From Chloroflexota bacterium (lineage in GTDB: Bacteria; Chloroflexota; Anaerolineae; Caldilineales; Caldilineaceae): DNA of 41,677 nucleotides. The notes beneath the pieces were generated by a model. The model searched no databases and was not told the origin of the DNA. It saw only the letters and a program-made list of their open reading frames with translations. Made by a program: the position numbers and the translations under genes. Below are positions 40,552-41,677 of this stretch, piece after piece (within the stretch, counting starts at the first letter, position 1; each line of letters begins with the position of its first letter). The stretch lies in assembly GCA_003577005.1 (NCBI GenBank), contig QEUW01000022.1, forward strand, positions 1-41,677, given 5' to 3'.

Positions 40552-41634
40552 TCACAGCCCCAGAAACTTACCACCGGGATCAAGCGCCTGTTTGACCCGT
40601 CTGGCAAATTCCTGGCCGTTCTGGGCGCCGATGCGCGGGTCAGCAACTGCGCCGCGCAGCACCAGGCCGGAAAGCCCGAGCGATGCCAGCAGGTTATCGA
40701 GATCAGCCACTGGGGCAGGCGAGGCGATCCACGTCAGGTTGCCACCGACGCCATACCGGCGGATCGTAGGGGATGTGGCCAAACGCTCATCCAAGAGGCC
40801 TAGCTTTCCCGGCGTCGTGGGGACCTTCACCAGCGACCATCCGGCCGGCGCCCAGGCGAATTCTCGCACAGTGCTCCAGGCGTCGGCTTCGGCGGGTCCG
40901 CTCAATTCAGCACCCACACCCAGCACGGCGCGTACCTGGGCGATGCGCTGGGGCAAGACCGCTTCCCATCCGCCCAGCCGCACCCAGAGCGTGTATTTGT
41001 CCGGCGTCACCGCGATGTCGAGCGCGTCGATGTCGAGCCGGGCATTGGCAATCTGTTGCATCGCAGCCAGCGCCGTCTGCAACGTAGGATAATCGGCCCG
41101 GAGCGAGGCGTAGCTCTGCGGGCGGGGAAAGACCTTAAAGCTCACTTCGACGAGCACCCCCAGCCGGCCCAAGCTGCCGACCATGAGTTTGGGCAGGTCA
41201 AACCCGGCGGCGTTTTTGACCACCTTGCCACCCCCACGCACCTCGCGTCCCTGCCCATCGATAAAGCGGACGCCGATGAGAAAGTCGCGCACGCCGCCGT
41301 AGCGATAGCGGCCCGACCCGCTCAACCCGGCGGCCACCGTTCCCCCCAAGGTTGCGCCCGCATCCACCAGCAGGGGGTCGAAGGGGAGATATTGCCCATT
41401 CTCGGCCAGCGCAGCCTGCACTTCGGCCACAGGTGTTCCCGCCCGCGCCGTGATCGTGTACTCGCCCGGCTCGTATTCGAGGATGCCGGTGAGACCGCGC
41501 AGGTCGAGGAGGGTGGCGGCCTCACGGGCTGCGCTCAGTGCCGGTTTGCTCCCCCCGCCACGGGGCAGGAGATAGCCGGTAGAGCGGAGCATCTGCTGTA
41601 TATGAGCAATGGATTGAGCTTCTAGGTCAGACAC
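40552..41634 (-). CDS. glcE: Glycolate oxidase FAD-binding subunit
   Basis: A flavoprotein of the FAD_binding_4 type, 360 residues like E. coli GlcE. FAD-site segments are ITARAGTPVAEVQAALAENGQYLPFDP, ATLGGTVAAGLSGSGRYRYGGVRDFLIGVRFIDGQGREVRGGGKVVKNAAGFDLPKLMVGSLG (given here only in part of the protein, about residues 60-170), and the C-terminal ALDPGGKFLGL. The start is GTG 41634, 3 bp after the stop of the preceding gene, so translation is probably coupled. glcD is expected just outside the window. Confidence 0.92.
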   Translation of the reverse strand: MSDLEAQSIAHIQQMLRSTGYLLPRGGGSKPALSAAREAATLLDLRGLTGILEYEPGEYTITARAGTPVAEVQAALAENGQYLPFDPLLVDAGATLGGTVAAGLSGSGRYRYGGVRDFLIGVRFIDGQGREVRGGGKVVKNAAGFDLPKLMVGSLGRLGVLVEVSFKVFPRPQSYASLRADYPTLQTALAAMQQIANARLDIDALDIAVTPDKYTLWVRLGGWEAVLPQRIAQVRAVLGVGAELSGPAEADAWSTVREFAWAPAGWSLVKVPTTPGKLGLLDERLATSPTIRRYGVGGNLTWIASPAPVADLDNLLASLGLSGLVLRGAVADPRIGAQNGQEFARRVKQALDPGGKFLGL

Positions 41635-41637
41635 AGC

Positions 41638-41677
41638 TTACGCCATTTCATTTTCGAGAATCTGTTGATCAATTTCT
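41638..41677 (-). CDS. 3' end of the gene upstream of glcE (partial)
   Basis: The minus strand ends an open frame with EIDQQILENEMA and TAA (41638-41640), 3 nt before the glcE start. Only about 12 codons are in the window; from context it could be glcD. Confidence 0.5.
   Translation of the reverse strand, partial: EIDQQILENEMA

Overview
The window reads as a Chloroflexota chromosome, most likely an Anaerolineae/Caldilineae-type bacterium. This rests on overall protein style: large twin-arginine family 5 binding lipoproteins, a NB-ARC/TPR protein, DUF4058, and a LexA with a Bacillus-like operator. No marker gene fixes the species, and GC content was not counted. I saw no rRNA, tRNA, CRISPR array, intact transposase or phage gene.

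Region 1 (24-14598, minus strand) is one long transporter operon. Its order of transcription is: OppF-type ATPase, B12-binding radical SAM protein, then two successive sets of binding lipoprotein + DppB permease + DppC permease, then a single DppD-type ATPase, and last a UGSC-family protein. The last gene is interrupted by an in-frame UGA exactly at the redox position (U-S-T-C), with a candidate bacterial SECIS hairpin just behind it. I call it a selenoprotein of 547 residues (24-1667) rather than two ORFs. Four of the operon junctions carry strong inverted repeats, including a perfect 46-bp palindrome.

Region 2 (14802-19682) has a small membrane protein with its own promoter, a 129-bp MITE-like inverted-repeat element, ruvB with an SOS box, and a divergent plus-strand group: DksA/TraR-type zinc finger protein, upp, and a GH32 fructan/sucrose hydrolase.

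Region 3 (19750-25583, minus) has an enolase-superfamily sugar-acid dehydratase, a secreted carbohydrate-binding-like protein, the remnant of a PIN-domain toxin, a ceramidase-like hydrolase, DUF4058 and a PlsC-type acyltransferase. A gene-poor kilobase with several hairpins follows.

Region 4 (26492-30668) is housekeeping: acpP with a consensus promoter and a 5'-terminal hairpin, mobA, lexA with three SOS boxes (one inside the promoter spacer), a MazG-like pyrophosphohydrolase, recO (apparently leaderless), and a type II toxin-antitoxin pair with operator-like repeats.

Region 5 (30792-41677, minus) has an Ldh2-type dehydrogenase, a hydroxypyruvate-isomerase-like protein, a 903-residue NB-ARC/TPR protein, a group of a decayed metallo-beta-lactamase-like protein, two small ILPDGRV proteins and a Ycf35-like DUF1257 protein, an arylamine N-acetyltransferase overlapping a serine hydrolase, and glcF-glcE of glycolate oxidase. 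The sugar-acid dehydratase, Ldh2, Hyi and Glc genes fit use of sugar acids and glycolate/glyoxylate; the GH32 enzyme and possibly the two binding-protein systems fit uptake and breakdown of oligosaccharides.
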